This document shows positions 9,612 through 19,500 of a DNA stretch of 52,501 bases, one piece after another. The DNA lies in contig JAWLFQ010000008.1 in the NCBI GenBank assembly GCA_041685505.1, positions 1-52,501 of the forward strand. The letters are read 5' to 3'. Within the stretch, counting starts at the first letter, position 1. Each line of letters begins with the position of its first letter. Both the position numbers and the translations under genes were made by a program. The notes under the pieces are model-generated. The model saw only the letters and a list, made by a program, of their open reading frames with translations, was not told the DNA's origin and did not search any database. Source of the DNA: T1Sed10-7 sp041685505 (lineage in GTDB: Bacteria > Actinomycetota > Nitriliruptoria > Nitriliruptorales > Nitriliruptoraceae).

Positions 9612-10583
9612 GTGGGTAAGTACGCCATCAGGCGGCTGCTGCTCAGCATCCCGGTGATCATCGCCGCCAGCATCGTGGTGTTCTTCGGCGTGACGGTCGT
9701 CGGTGATCCGCTCGGAGAACTACGGATCACGCCGGGTGTCGATCAGGCCACCATCGAGGCCATCATCCAGCGCCGCCACCTCGACCGGCCGCTCTGGGTG
9801 CAGTACGGCTACTGGGTACAGGCGGTGTTCACCGACGGTTTCGGGACGACCGTGGGCGGCAACCCCATCTGGCCGGATCTGCGTCGATCGATGTGGTTCA
9901 CCCTGCAGCTGATCATCGCCGCCGAGATCATCGCGTTGGTGCTCGGTGTCCTCGTCGGGTCGGTGGCGGCACGCAAGCAGTACTCCTTGTTCGACTACAC
10001 CGCGACCACCATCAGCTTCCTCGGCTACTCGATCCCGGTGTTCTGGTTCGCGCTGATCCTCCAGGTGCTCGTCACCAACCTCTTCGCAGCAACGGGTGTC
10101 CGGCTCTTCTACACCGCCGGGGTGAGCTCCGTGGATCCCGGGACCGGGTTCGCCTTCCTCGTCGACCGGCTCCAACACCTGACCCTTCCGATCATCACCA
10201 TCGCCTTCGTGAGCGTTGCGGCCTACAGCCGCTACATGCGGGCCTCGATGCTGGAGGTCATCGGGGCGAACTACATCACCACCGCGAGAGCCAAGGGCGT
10301 CCCCGAGCGCGACGTCATGCGGAAGCACGCCCTCCGCAACGCGTTGCTGCCGATCGTCACCCTGGTCGCACTGAACTTCGGAACGGTGTTCACGGGAGCG
10401 ATCGTCGCCGAGGTCGTCTTCGCCCTTCCTGGGATGGGGACCTTCTTCATCGATGCCCTGACCGACCGTGAGGTCTACAACATCATGTCCTTCCTGATGG
10501 TCACCTCGGTGGTGGTCATCATCGCGAACATGCTCGCCGACCTGGCCTACGGGCTACTGAACCCGAGGATCCGGACGTCATGA
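9612..10583 (+). CDS. ABC transporter permease, DppB/OppB type (second pair)
   Basis: A 323-aa paralogue of the first DppB-like permease: it begins YAIRRLLLSIPVIIAASIVVFFGVTVVGDPL, retains the sequence around MLEVIGANYITTARAKGVPE, and ends with ADLAYGLLNPRIR. GTG 9612 is preceded by AGGAGG at 6 nt. Having a second BC pair beside a single DF pair suggests either two pores with different solutes sharing the ATPases or use of a binding protein encoded elsewhere, such as the orphan lipoprotein at 23.7-25.5 kb. Confidence 0.92.
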   Translation: MGKYAIRRLLLSIPVIIAASIVVFFGVTVVGDPLGELRITPGVDQATIEAIIQRRHLDRPLWVQYGYWVQAVFTDGFGTTVGGNPIWPDLRRSMWFTLQLIIAAEIIALVLGVLVGSVAARKQYSLFDYTATTISFLGYSIPVFWFALILQVLVTNLFAATGVRLFYTAGVSSVDPGTGFAFLVDRLQHLTLPIITIAFVSVAAYSRYMRASMLEVIGANYITTARAKGVPERDVMRKHALRNALLPIVTLVALNFGTVFTGAIVAEVVFALPGMGTFFIDALTDREVYNIMSFLMVTSVVVIIANMLADLAYGLLNPRIRTS

Positions 10584-11509
10584 GTGACACACTGCCGAAC
10601 GCTCCCGAGGCGCGTCCCGACGCACTCGGCGAGGAGGCCACCCAGCAACAGGTCCACGCACGCAGCCAGTGGCGCATGGCGCTACGGACCTTCCTCCGGC
10701 ACCGGCTGGCGATGGGCAGCCTGGTCCTCCTGGTGTTCATCGCCACGGTGGCCTTCTTCGCTGAGCAGCTGACCCCCTACGGGTTCGACGAGGTCAACCT
10801 CCTGAACCGGGGCGTCCCACCGCAACTGGAGGATCAGCACTTCTTCGGTACCGACCGCATCGGCCGCGACTACTTCAGCCGGGTGATCTTCGGCACCCGG
10901 ACCTCGATCACGGTCGCCATCATCGTGTCCGTACTCTCCACCGTCATCGGGACCACCGTCGGCGCCGTGGCGGGCTTCTACCGCGGGTGGCTCGACAACG
11001 CGCTCATGCGACTGACCGACTTCGTGATCGCGGTGCCGGGGCTGGCCATCCTGCTGGTAGCCGCAGAGTTCATCTCCGGCGGCTCCCCGTACCAGGTGGC
11101 GATCATCATCTCACTGCTGCTGTGGACCAACATCGCGCGGATCGTCCGGGGCAACTACCTCGCGCTCCGCGAGATGGAGTTCGTCGAAGCCGCCCGCGCC
11201 AGTGGCGCCTCGGATCTGCGCATCATCTTCCGCCACATGCTGCCGAACACCCTGGGACCGATCATCGTGAACGCCACGTTGGTGGTCGCCCTCGCGATCC
11301 TGATCGAAGCAACCCTGTCCTTCCTGGGCTTCGGGGTGCAGCCGCCCACGCCGGCACTGGGCAAGCTGATCAACGACGGCAAGGACGCCATGCTCACGGA
11401 CTGGTGGCTGGTGACGATGCCCGGGCTGACGATCGTGGCGATCTGCCTGTGCATCAACTTCATCGGCGACGGGCTCCGAGACGCGCTCGACCCGACCAAC
11501 ACGCACTGA
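10580..11509 (+). CDS. ABC transporter permease, DppC/OppC type (second pair)
   Basis: A 309-aa paralogue of the first DppC-like permease, starting at an ATGA overlap with its partner. It keeps SQWRMALRTFLRHRLAMGSLVLLVF, HFFGTDRIGRDYFSRVIFGT, the EAA loop LREMEFVEAARASGASDLRII and the terminal NFIGDGLRDALDPTN. The polar N-terminus is about 20 residues shorter than in the first copy. The close similarity suggests that the permease pair was duplicated within the operon. Confidence 0.92.
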   Translation: MSDTLPNAPEARPDALGEEATQQQVHARSQWRMALRTFLRHRLAMGSLVLLVFIATVAFFAEQLTPYGFDEVNLLNRGVPPQLEDQHFFGTDRIGRDYFSRVIFGTRTSITVAIIVSVLSTVIGTTVGAVAGFYRGWLDNALMRLTDFVIAVPGLAILLVAAEFISGGSPYQVAIIISLLLWTNIARIVRGNYLALREMEFVEAARASGASDLRIIFRHMLPNTLGPIIVNATLVVALAILIEATLSFLGFGVQPPTPALGKLINDGKDAMLTDWWLVTMPGLTIVAICLCINFIGDGLRDALDPTNTH

Positions 11510-11541
11510 GGCGGCGTCCGCCGCCCGGCACGGAGGTCGAG

Positions 11542-13260
11542 ATGTCACGGCTCGGACGACCGACGCTCCGCGGTCGTCACCACGCGGTCTCCACCACCCA
11601 TGCCCTGGCGACCGAGGCCGGGGCGCGCATCCTGCGTACGGGTGGCAACGCCATCGATGCGGGCGTCGCAGCCGGTATGGCTCTGGCGGTCGTCGAGCGC
11701 CACGTCGCGGACCTCGGTGGCGTCGCTCCGATCATCGTCCACCGGCCGGGGATGGACGTCCCCGAGACGATCGACGGGCTGGGACGCTGGCCCGCGGCGC
11801 TCGACCTGCCCACCTACCTCCAACGGTACGGCGGGGACATGCCCGAGGGCATCCCCCGGGCGGTCACCCCTGCGGCGGTGGACGCGTGGTTGACCGCCTT
11901 GGAGCGGCACGGGACCCTACGCCTGGAAGAGGTGCTCGACCCGGCGCTGGAACTCACCCAGGGCTTCCCGGTGTACCCACGCCTGGCGGAGGCGATCGGT
12001 GAGTCGGCCGATCGCCTGGCACGCTGGCCCACCAGCGCCGCGACCTTCCTGCCACAGGGCCGGGTACCCCGGGTCGGAGAATGGCTGGTCCAGGCGGACC
12101 TGGCACGGCTGCTCGAGGAGCTCTGCGCCCTCGAGCGCGCCACTGCCCACAGCGGCCGTGCAGCGGCCATCCGCGCCGCACGTGACGGCTTCTACCGTGG
12201 CGAGATCGCCACACGCATCGCCGAATTCCTGACCGAGCAGGGTTCCGCGCTGTCCCACGCCGACCTGCTGGCCGCCGAGGCCACCGTGAGCCCGAGCTCC
12301 TCCCTGACCTACCGCGGCGTCGAGGTCCACGGCCACGGTCCGTGGACCCAGGGACCGTTGGTGCCGATGACCCTCGGCATCCTCTCCCGGTTCGACGATC
12401 TCCGCGAGCTGGCGCCGGAGGATCCCCGGTGGCTGCACCGTTTCGCCGAGGCGATGCAGCTGGCACAGGCGGACCGCGAGGCGTTCTTCGGCGATCCCGA
12501 CCTCGTGGACGTCCCGATCGAAGGGCTGCTGCATCCCGAGTATCTCGCCGGACGGGCAGAGCTGATCCGGGAGGCACGCACGAGGCGGACACTGCCCCTT
12601 CCGGGGGATCCCTGGCCCTATGCCGGTCGTTCGGGGCCCCGCGGGTACGTCCCACCGCTGCGGCGCGGTGACAGCCAACCGGACACCACCTACGTCTGCG
12701 CGATGGACGCCGACGGCAACGCCTTCTCGGCCACACCGTCGGACTCCGGGCTGTCGGCGCCCCTGGTACCGGGGCTCGGCATCATCGTGTCCACACGCGG
12801 TTCGCAGTTATGGCTCGACCCTGACCACCCCTCGGCCATCGCGCCACGCAAGCGCCCGCGCCTCACCCCCAACCCTGCCCTGCTGCTGGCTGACGGCCGG
12901 GCGCTGATGCCCTTCGGTTGCCCCGGTGGCGACGCGCAGACCCAGGCCATGGTCCAGGTCGCCAGCCACGTCATCGACAGGGGGCTCGAACTGCAGGACG
13001 CGATCGAGCGGATGAGGGCCATCTCCTACACCGCTCCGGACTCCTTCCACCCGCACGGTGCCCGGCCGGGGGTGCTGGGGCTCGAAGCCGCGCTGCCCGA
13101 GAGCACGCGTGCGACCCTGTCCCGATGGGGACACCTGGTCGAGGAACTCCCCCGCTGGAGCCCCCGCGCGGCGGCGGTGTGCGCCATCAGACGCGGGGAC
13201 GAGGGCGGCCTCGAGGCCGGCGCCGACCCCCGCCGCGAGAGCTACGCCTGGGCGTGGTGA
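11542..13260 (+). CDS. Gamma-glutamyltransferase-family Ntn hydrolase (atypical), copy 1
   Basis: A 572-aa protein. The N-terminal landmark STTHALATEAGARILRTGGNAIDAGVAAGMAL is the GGT family signature. The self-cleavage site is DTTYVCAMDADGNAFS; by homology Thr382 becomes the nucleophile of the small subunit. There is no signal peptide. From memory of the E. coli enzyme, the segment holding the glutamate-binding Arg114 (ATRDMF) is replaced here by sequence without a matching Arg, and the Ser462-Ser463 pair of RPLSSM is replaced by RPRLTP. So a gamma-glutamyl substrate is doubtful; a different amide is likely. It is the last gene of the peptide-uptake operon (GGAGG before ATG 11542), which suggests it processes the imported solute inside the cell. 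Confidence 0.82.
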   Translation: MSRLGRPTLRGRHHAVSTTHALATEAGARILRTGGNAIDAGVAAGMALAVVERHVADLGGVAPIIVHRPGMDVPETIDGLGRWPAALDLPTYLQRYGGDMPEGIPRAVTPAAVDAWLTALERHGTLRLEEVLDPALELTQGFPVYPRLAEAIGESADRLARWPTSAATFLPQGRVPRVGEWLVQADLARLLEELCALERATAHSGRAAAIRAARDGFYRGEIATRIAEFLTEQGSALSHADLLAAEATVSPSSSLTYRGVEVHGHGPWTQGPLVPMTLGILSRFDDLRELAPEDPRWLHRFAEAMQLAQADREAFFGDPDLVDVPIEGLLHPEYLAGRAELIREARTRRTLPLPGDPWPYAGRSGPRGYVPPLRRGDSQPDTTYVCAMDADGNAFSATPSDSGLSAPLVPGLGIIVSTRGSQLWLDPDHPSAIAPRKRPRLTPNPALLLADGRALMPFGCPGGDAQTQAMVQVASHVIDRGLELQDAIERMRAISYTAPDSFHPHGARPGVLGLEAALPESTRATLSRWGHLVEELPRWSPRAAAVCAIRRGDEGGLEAGADPRRESYAWAW

Positions 13261-13270
13261 GGGTCACGAA

Positions 13271-13307
13271 TGCCGGTCGCGACGCGGGAAGCGCCCTGTC
13301 GCCGGCA
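13271..13307. terminator. Possible bidirectional hairpin between convergent genes
   Basis: TGCCGG(TC)GCGAC at 13271-13283 can pair with GTCGCCGGCA at 13298-13307 with a small bulge. It lies in the 54-nt gap between the GGT-like gene (+) and the Asp-box protein gene (-). There is no T tract, so this is a weak call. Confidence 0.35.
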
Positions 13308-13314
13308 CGGAGCG

Positions 13315-16300
13315 TCAGTCCCGGCCGGGGATCTCGAGCAGCGTGAGATCATCACGCGCACGGAGCTCGGCATCCGCGGCCGCCACGTCACGCAGCACCG
13401 CGTCCAGGCGTCCCATCGCATCCTCAGCTTGGGCTGCGAGCCGGTCGTACACCTGCAAGGTGGCGGGCGTCGGTGGCGCGTCGGAGAGCTCCATGACGGA
13501 GTCGCACAGATGCGAGATCTTGCGATCCAGCCCGGCCGGCAGCTTCAGCTGATCCCCATGGTCCTTGATCTCGGGTTGCGTGAGCTCCCTCTCCACGGCG
13601 TCGGCACGCGCCGCCAGCTCCCGTAGCCGTACTGCGGTCGGCTCGTCCACCCGCACGGCCCACGATTCGAGCTGCGCCCGCACGGCGCGGGCCTGCTCGA
13701 TGCCCCGGTGGATGCGCTGCACGGTGCCGCTGATGCGGCGGTGGGTGTGGTAGTGCGCCCGCAGATCCTCATCGGACTCCTCCGCACGGGGATCACGGTG
13801 GACCTGCAGCGTGGCGGTCGCCGCGTGCGCACCGACGGTGAGGGTGACCTCGTAGGTCCCCGGGGGGACCCGCGGACCGCTGGTCACGAAGGACCGTTCC
13901 CCATCCGCATCGGGTGCCCCGATCGCACCCTCCACACGCAGATCCCACACGAAACGCTGCAGCCCTGCAGCCACCGGCAGCGTCGGCACGCTCGGATGAT
14001 CCTCGTCGCGGTTGCGATGGAAACGACGAACCACCTCCCCGTCCGCATCGCGGATGACCAGGGAGGCATCGATCGGCGCGTCCCCGTCCTCTCCGGCGAG
14101 GACCTGCTCGGCGATGCGGTAGTGCACGAGCATGCCATCGGGCGGGTTGGTCCCGCCCTCGATGACGAGGTTCTCCGTGGTGCCGTCGGGCCGGGTCACC
14201 GGCGTGAAGGTCGCACCGCCCAGCGGCACGCCGGGCGTACCGGCGACCCACACCCCCTCACCGGGCATGTCGAAACCGTTGGGTGTCGGGTAGCGCACCA
14301 CCTCGGGGATGGAGTGCAGCGACACCCCGTCCGCCAGCGGTTCCTCGGGTGCCTCCCGCAGGGGCGTGAGGTCCTCGAGCAACCAGAACCCACGTCCGTG
14401 GGTGGCGGCCACCAGTTCGGTCCCGAGACACCGCAGGTCGTAGATCGGGACCGCAGGTAGGTCACCACGGATCGAGAACCAGCTGTCGCCACCGTCGCGG
14501 GACATCCAGGGTCCCCGCTCGGTCCCGGCGTACAGCACCCGGGGGTCGGTGTCGTCCTCACGGATCGTGCGCGTCCACTCGCCCCCCGGGATCCCCGCGG
14601 TGATCAACTCCCACGAACCACCGTGGTCGCGGCTTCGGAACAGCAGCGGCCGGTGGTCCTGGATCCGGTAGGCATGGGCGGCGACGTACACGGTCCCGGG
14701 GGTGTGACGGGACGGCTCGATCCGCTGCACGGTGGCGTAGGCAGGCAGGCCCTCGGGCGAGACGTTCTGCCAGTGCCCGCCCGCGTCGTGCGAGACGTGC
14801 ACCAGGCCATCGTCCGAGCCGGCCCACAACTCGCCCGGTGTCAGGGGCGACTCCGCGAAGGCATGGAGGGTGCAGTAGGTCTCCGCGCCGGAGGTATCGA
14901 GGGAGATCGGTCCACCCGACGGGCGTTGGACCTCTGGGTCGTCGCGGGTGAGATCGGGGCTGATGGGCTCCCAGTTCAACCCCTGGTCACGGGAGCGGAA
15001 GACCCGCTCACCACCGATGTAGAGGACCTCAGGATCGTGGGGGGAGAACGCGATGGGGAAGGTCCAGCCGAAGCGGTGGACGTGCTCGCTGGCGCCGAGC
15101 CCCATGAAGTACTCCGGCCAGGGGCTGCGGTTCTGGATCGTCTCGAGGGTCTGGTTCACGCGCAGCACCGGGCCAGGCACGCCGTAACCCGCGCCGCCGA
15201 GGAACACCGTGCTGGGATCCTGGGGATCGAGCGCGACGTCACCCGACTCGGCGAACCCGATATCCGCGGAGTCGATCCAGCGGATCGCGCCCTTCCAGGA
15301 GCGCGACGGGACACGGACCGCGGAGTTGTCCTGCTGCGTGGCGTACAGGTCGTGGGGGAAGCGGGGATCCACGTCGAAGCGGTACAGCTGCGCCGTCGGC
15401 TGGTTGTAGATCGTGGACCACGTGAAGCCACCGTTGGTGGTCACGCAGGCCCCACCATCGTTGCCGTTGATCATCCGGTCGGGATCCCGGGGGTCGATCC
15501 ACAGACCGTGGACGTCACCGTGTGGGGTCTGGAACTGCGTCCAGGTGGCGCCACCGTCGTCGGAACGCCAGGCCCACAGGTTGCTGCACCACACACGCTC
15601 GGGGTCCACCGGGTCGGCCAGGATGTGGCTGTAGTACCAGGGACGTCCCTGGATGCCCCGGTGGTCACTCACGTGCTGCCAGGTCGCGCCCAGATCGTCC
15701 GACCGATAGAGGCCGCCCTCGTCGTCACCGGCCTCGACGAGGGCGAACACCCGACCCGTGCGTGCCGGGCTGATCGACACACCCATGCGACCGAGCGGAC
15801 CGGAGGCGAAGCCAGGGTGGTCCGAGACACGCTCCCAGCTGTCCCCTCCGTCAGTGGAGCGGTAGAGGCCGGAGTCAGCGCCCCCGGAGCGCATCGTCCA
15901 AGGCTTGCGCTCGGCCTCCCAGATCGCCGCGAACAGCACCCGGGGGTTGTGCGGATCCATGGTCAGATCGGCCGCACCCGCACGCTCGGACACGTGCAGG
16001 ATCCGCTCGAAGCTGCGGCCACCGTCGCGGGTGCGGAAGACCCCTCGCTCAGGATCGGGGCCGAAGATGTCGCCGAGCGCCGCCACGTAGGCCAGATCCG
16101 GATCCCCCGGGTGGACCCGGATCCGCGGGATGTGCCGGGTGGCTTCGAGGCCGAGGTGTTCCCAGGAACGACCCCCGTCGGTGGTCCGGTAGACCCCGTC
16201 CCCGGGGACGACGTTGTTGCGGACCGCCCCCTCACCGGTCCCGACCCACACCACGTTGGGGTCGCTGTCGGCGACGGCGATCGCACCGATGGAGGGCGTG

Positions 16301-16503
16301 TTGAACCAGCCGTCGGTCATCGGCAACCAGTACTTGCCCCCATCGGTGGTCTTGAACACCCCACCCGCACAGGCGCCCATCCAGTAGGTCTCGCGCTCGC
16401 AGGGGTCACCGGCGACGGCGACGACCCGGCCGCCGCGAGGGGGGCCCGCGAAACGCCAGCGAGGGGCGACGGGGCGTGTCCGAGGGTGGATCGGCAACCT
16501 CAT
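13315..16503 (-). CDS. Asp-box (VPS10/BNR-like) beta-propeller protein, copy 1
   Basis: A 1062-aa protein. Residues about 15-750 hold at least eleven Asp-box (BNR) repeats: TTDGGKYW, TTDGGRSW, TRDGGRSF, STDGGDSW, SDDLGATW, SDDGGATW, TNGGFTW, SRDQGLNW, SHDAGGHW, SRDHGGSW and SRDGGDSW, which predicts large beta-propellers. The opening RWRFAGPPRGGRVVAVAGDP...GACAGGVFKTTDGG is typical of bacterial proteins often called VPS10 domain or glycosyl hydrolase. The C-terminal third has a beta-sandwich-like segment followed by helices. There is no signal peptide, unlike most relatives. ATG 16503 has AGGAG at 7 nt. It follows a paralogue after 82 nt. Substrate or ligand is unknown; catalytic activity should not be assumed. 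Confidence 0.8.
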   Translation of the reverse strand: MRLPIHPRTRPVAPRWRFAGPPRGGRVVAVAGDPCERETYWMGACAGGVFKTTDGGKYWLPMTDGWFNTPSIGAIAVADSDPNVVWVGTGEGAVRNNVVPGDGVYRTTDGGRSWEHLGLEATRHIPRIRVHPGDPDLAYVAALGDIFGPDPERGVFRTRDGGRSFERILHVSERAGAADLTMDPHNPRVLFAAIWEAERKPWTMRSGGADSGLYRSTDGGDSWERVSDHPGFASGPLGRMGVSISPARTGRVFALVEAGDDEGGLYRSDDLGATWQHVSDHRGIQGRPWYYSHILADPVDPERVWCSNLWAWRSDDGGATWTQFQTPHGDVHGLWIDPRDPDRMINGNDGGACVTTNGGFTWSTIYNQPTAQLYRFDVDPRFPHDLYATQQDNSAVRVPSRSWKGAIRWIDSADIGFAESGDVALDPQDPSTVFLGGAGYGVPGPVLRVNQTLETIQNRSPWPEYFMGLGASEHVHRFGWTFPIAFSPHDPEVLYIGGERVFRSRDQGLNWEPISPDLTRDDPEVQRPSGGPISLDTSGAETYCTLHAFAESPLTPGELWAGSDDGLVHVSHDAGGHWQNVSPEGLPAYATVQRIEPSRHTPGTVYVAAHAYRIQDHRPLLFRSRDHGGSWELITAGIPGGEWTRTIREDDTDPRVLYAGTERGPWMSRDGGDSWFSIRGDLPAVPIYDLRCLGTELVAATHGRGFWLLEDLTPLREAPEEPLADGVSLHSIPEVVRYPTPNGFDMPGEGVWVAGTPGVPLGGATFTPVTRPDGTTENLVIEGGTNPPDGMLVHYRIAEQVLAGEDGDAPIDASLVIRDADGEVVRRFHRNRDEDHPSVPTLPVAAGLQRFVWDLRVEGAIGAPDADGERSFVTSGPRVPPGTYEVTLTVGAHAATATLQVHRDPRAEESDEDLRAHYHTHRRISGTVQRIHRGIEQARAVRAQLESWAVRVDEPTAVRLRELAARADAVERELTQPEIKDHGDQLKLPAGLDRKISHLCDSVMELSDAPPTPATLQVYDRLAAQAEDAMGRLDAVLRDVAAADAELRARDDLTLLEIPGRD

Positions 16504-16585
16504 GTGCGTACTCCTGAGGGCGGGGACAGCGAGGTGGAGCAGTGGCCTCGCGGGTTCGGGTGCCACAGCGCCGATGGACCGTGGT

Positions 16586-19500
16586 TCATCCTGTGGGCGC
16601 CGCACGTACGGCCGAGAGCGCATCTCGCTCGGCCAGCGCCGGCACCGGCAGGAGCAGGTCGTCGCCGGCGGCGCGCAGGGCCGTCGCCAGGGCGGTGCGG
16701 TGGCTGTCGATGGCCGCCTCGAGGTCGGCGACGGCCCCGAGGACCTGCGCCTCGAGCCCAGCGAGCACCTGCCACGCACCCTGGTTGGGTGCGGTGTCGG
16801 AGAGCTCCACCACGATCTCGGTCAGCAGCACGAGCTTCTGGTCGAGCCCCGCGGGCATCTTGAGCGCATCGCCGTGGTCGCGCATGTTCGGCTGGGTCAG
16901 CAGCAACTCGACACGGTCCAGTTCGGCACACGCCGCTTCGGCGCGCGCCGCGACCTCCCCCGGTGCCGACTCGACGAGGGGGGCCGTCGCCGCACGGAAG
17001 GTGCGCAAGCGGTGGAGATGGTCCTGGGTGACGGCGACGAGATCGCGCACCCGTCGCAGGTAGCGGAACTGGATCTGGAGGTCGTCGTCCGTCGCGTAGC
17101 CACGGGGGTCGCGGCGCACCTCGACGTCCACCGAGGCCTCCGCGGATCCGCAGGCCAGGGTGGCGGTGTAGCTCCCCGGAGGCACGCGGGGGCCCGCGAC
17201 CAGGGTGGTGCGCCGCCCCTGCTCGTCGGGTACCGAGCTCGCCCCCGGGGTCCGCAGGTCCCAGGTGAAGTGGTTGTGGCCGGCGCGACGCGTGAGGACC
17301 GGCTCATCGGGGCGGGCTTCGGGAGCCGTGTCCGCCAGCTCGCGCACCACGGAGCCGGACCGATCGCGGAGGGTGAGGGTGAGGGTGAGGGGGTGGTCAC
17401 CAGCAGCAAGCTCCGCACCGAGGTGGTAGTGCAGGCGCACCCCGTCGGGTGGGTTGACGCCGCCTTCGAGGATGAGGTTGCTCACGGTCCCATCGGGCTG
17501 GCGGACCGGTGTGAACGCGGCTCCCCCGAGGGGCACACCCGGGAACCCGCCCACCCAGACCCCCTCACCGGGCATGTCGAAGCCGTTGGGTGTGGGGTAG
17601 CGGTAGGCCGGTGGGGGCTCGTGGAGGACCAGTGCCTGCTCTTCGAGGACCTCGGGCCGGTCACGCAGCGGGGTGACATCGTCGAGGATCCAGAACCCGC
17701 GACCGTGGGTGGCCGCGATCAGTTCGTGGTCGCGGAGTTGGAGGTCGTAGATCGGGACCGCCGGCAGGTTGCCGGTGATGCGTTCCCAGCTGGCACCACC
17801 GTCACGGGACAACCACGGACCCCGCTCGGTACCGACGTACAGCACCTCCGGGCGTCGGGTGTCCTCGCGGATCGTGCGCGTCCACTCCTGCTCCGGGATG
17901 CCCGCGCTGATGGTGGCCCAACTCTCACCGTGGTCCCGCGTCACCATCAGCAGCGGGCGACGGTCCTGCACGCGGTAGGCGTGGGCGGCCAGGTAGGCGG
18001 TCCCGGGCGAGTGACGGGAGACCTCGATGCGCTGCACGGTGGCCCAGGTCGGTAGCGCCGGCGGGGTCACCTCCTGCCAGGAGACGCCGTGGTCCCTGGA
18101 CAGCTGCACCAGGCCGTCATCGGTACCGACCCACAACTCACCAGGGGTCAGGGGCGACTCGGCGAAGGCATGGATGGTGCAGTACACCTCGGCGCCGGAG
18201 GTGTCCTGGGAGATCGGCCGGCCGGCGGGTCGCTGCTTGTCGGGATCGTCCCGCGTCAGGTCGGGGCTGATCGCCTCCCAACTCATCCCCCGGTCACGGG
18301 AGCGGAAGACCCGTTCACCGCCGACGTAGAGCACCTCGGGGTCGTGCGGGGAGAACACGATCGGGTAGGTCCACCCGAAGCGGTGGCGGTGCGCCTGCGC
18401 GCCCACGCCCATGAAGTACTCCGGCCAGACCGCGACATCAGCCGCCTGCTCGGTGACCCGGTCGAACCGCAGCAGAGGCCCCGGATGCCCGAAGCCGGCT
18501 CCGCCGAGGAACACGAACCGGGGATCGCGTGGATCCAGCGCCACGTCCCCGGACTCCGCCTCCCCGAGCTCCTGGCAGTCCGCCCAGCGGATCGCACCCT
18601 TCCAGGAGCGTGACGGCACCCGGATCCCGGAGTTGTCCTGCTGGGTCGCGAACAGGTCGTGCGGGAAACGGGGATCCACATCGAAGCGGTACAGCTGCGC
18701 CGTGCTCTGGTTGTAGATCGAGGACCAGCTCGTCCCCCCGTTGAAGGAGACGCAGGCACCACCGTCGTTGCCGTTGATCATGCGACACGGGTCACGCGGG
18801 TCGATCCACAGCGCGTGGTTGTCACCGTGCGGGGTCTGGAACTGCGTCCAGCTGCGGCCACCGTCGCCCGAACGCCACGCCCACAGGTTCATCGAGTAGA
18901 CCGTGTCGGCGTGCACCGGGTCGGCGATCACGTGGCTGTAGTACCACGGTCGACCCTGGATCCCCCGGTGGTCGCTGACGTGCTCCCAGGTGACCCCGAG
19001 GTCGTCGGAGCGGTACAGCCCGCCGGCGGCCTCCTCCGCCTCGACCAGGGCGAACACCCGGCCGGGACGAGCGGGACTGACCGCCACACCGATACGTCCG
19101 AGGACCCCCTCGGCGAAGCCCGGCCGGTCCGACACCAGCTCCCAGGTCTCGCCGCCGTCCATCGAACGGTGGAGCCCCGATCCCGGTCCTCCGGACACCA
19201 TGTCCCAGGGCGTGCGCTGCGCCTCCCAGGTCGCGGCGAACAGGATCCGGGGGTTGTTGGGGTCGAGGGACAGGTCGGCCGCACCGACGCTGTCGTCGAT
19301 GTACAGCACCCGGTCCCAGTGGCGGCCACCATCGGTGGTGCGGAACACCCCGCGCTGGGCGTTGGGGCCGAAGATGTCGCCGATCGCCGCGACGAAGGCC
19401 GTGTCGGGATCGGTGGGATGCACCTCCAGGGCCGGGACGTGACCGGTGCGCTCCAGACCCAGGTGGGACCAGGTCCGCCCACCATCGGTCGTGCGGTAGA

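Noticed and set aside
9533..9619. A 28-codon frame from GTG overlapping the second ATPase stop to a TAA inside the second DppB start
   Set aside because: It begins inside the ATPase stop region, has no ribosome site of its own that fits, and its Arg/His-rich content looks like intergenic translation. Chance is the simpler reading.
14623..16863. Long open frames on the plus strand across the Asp-box genes
   Set aside because: Val/Gly/Arg-rich low-information translations with no family motifs, fully opposite well-supported genes.
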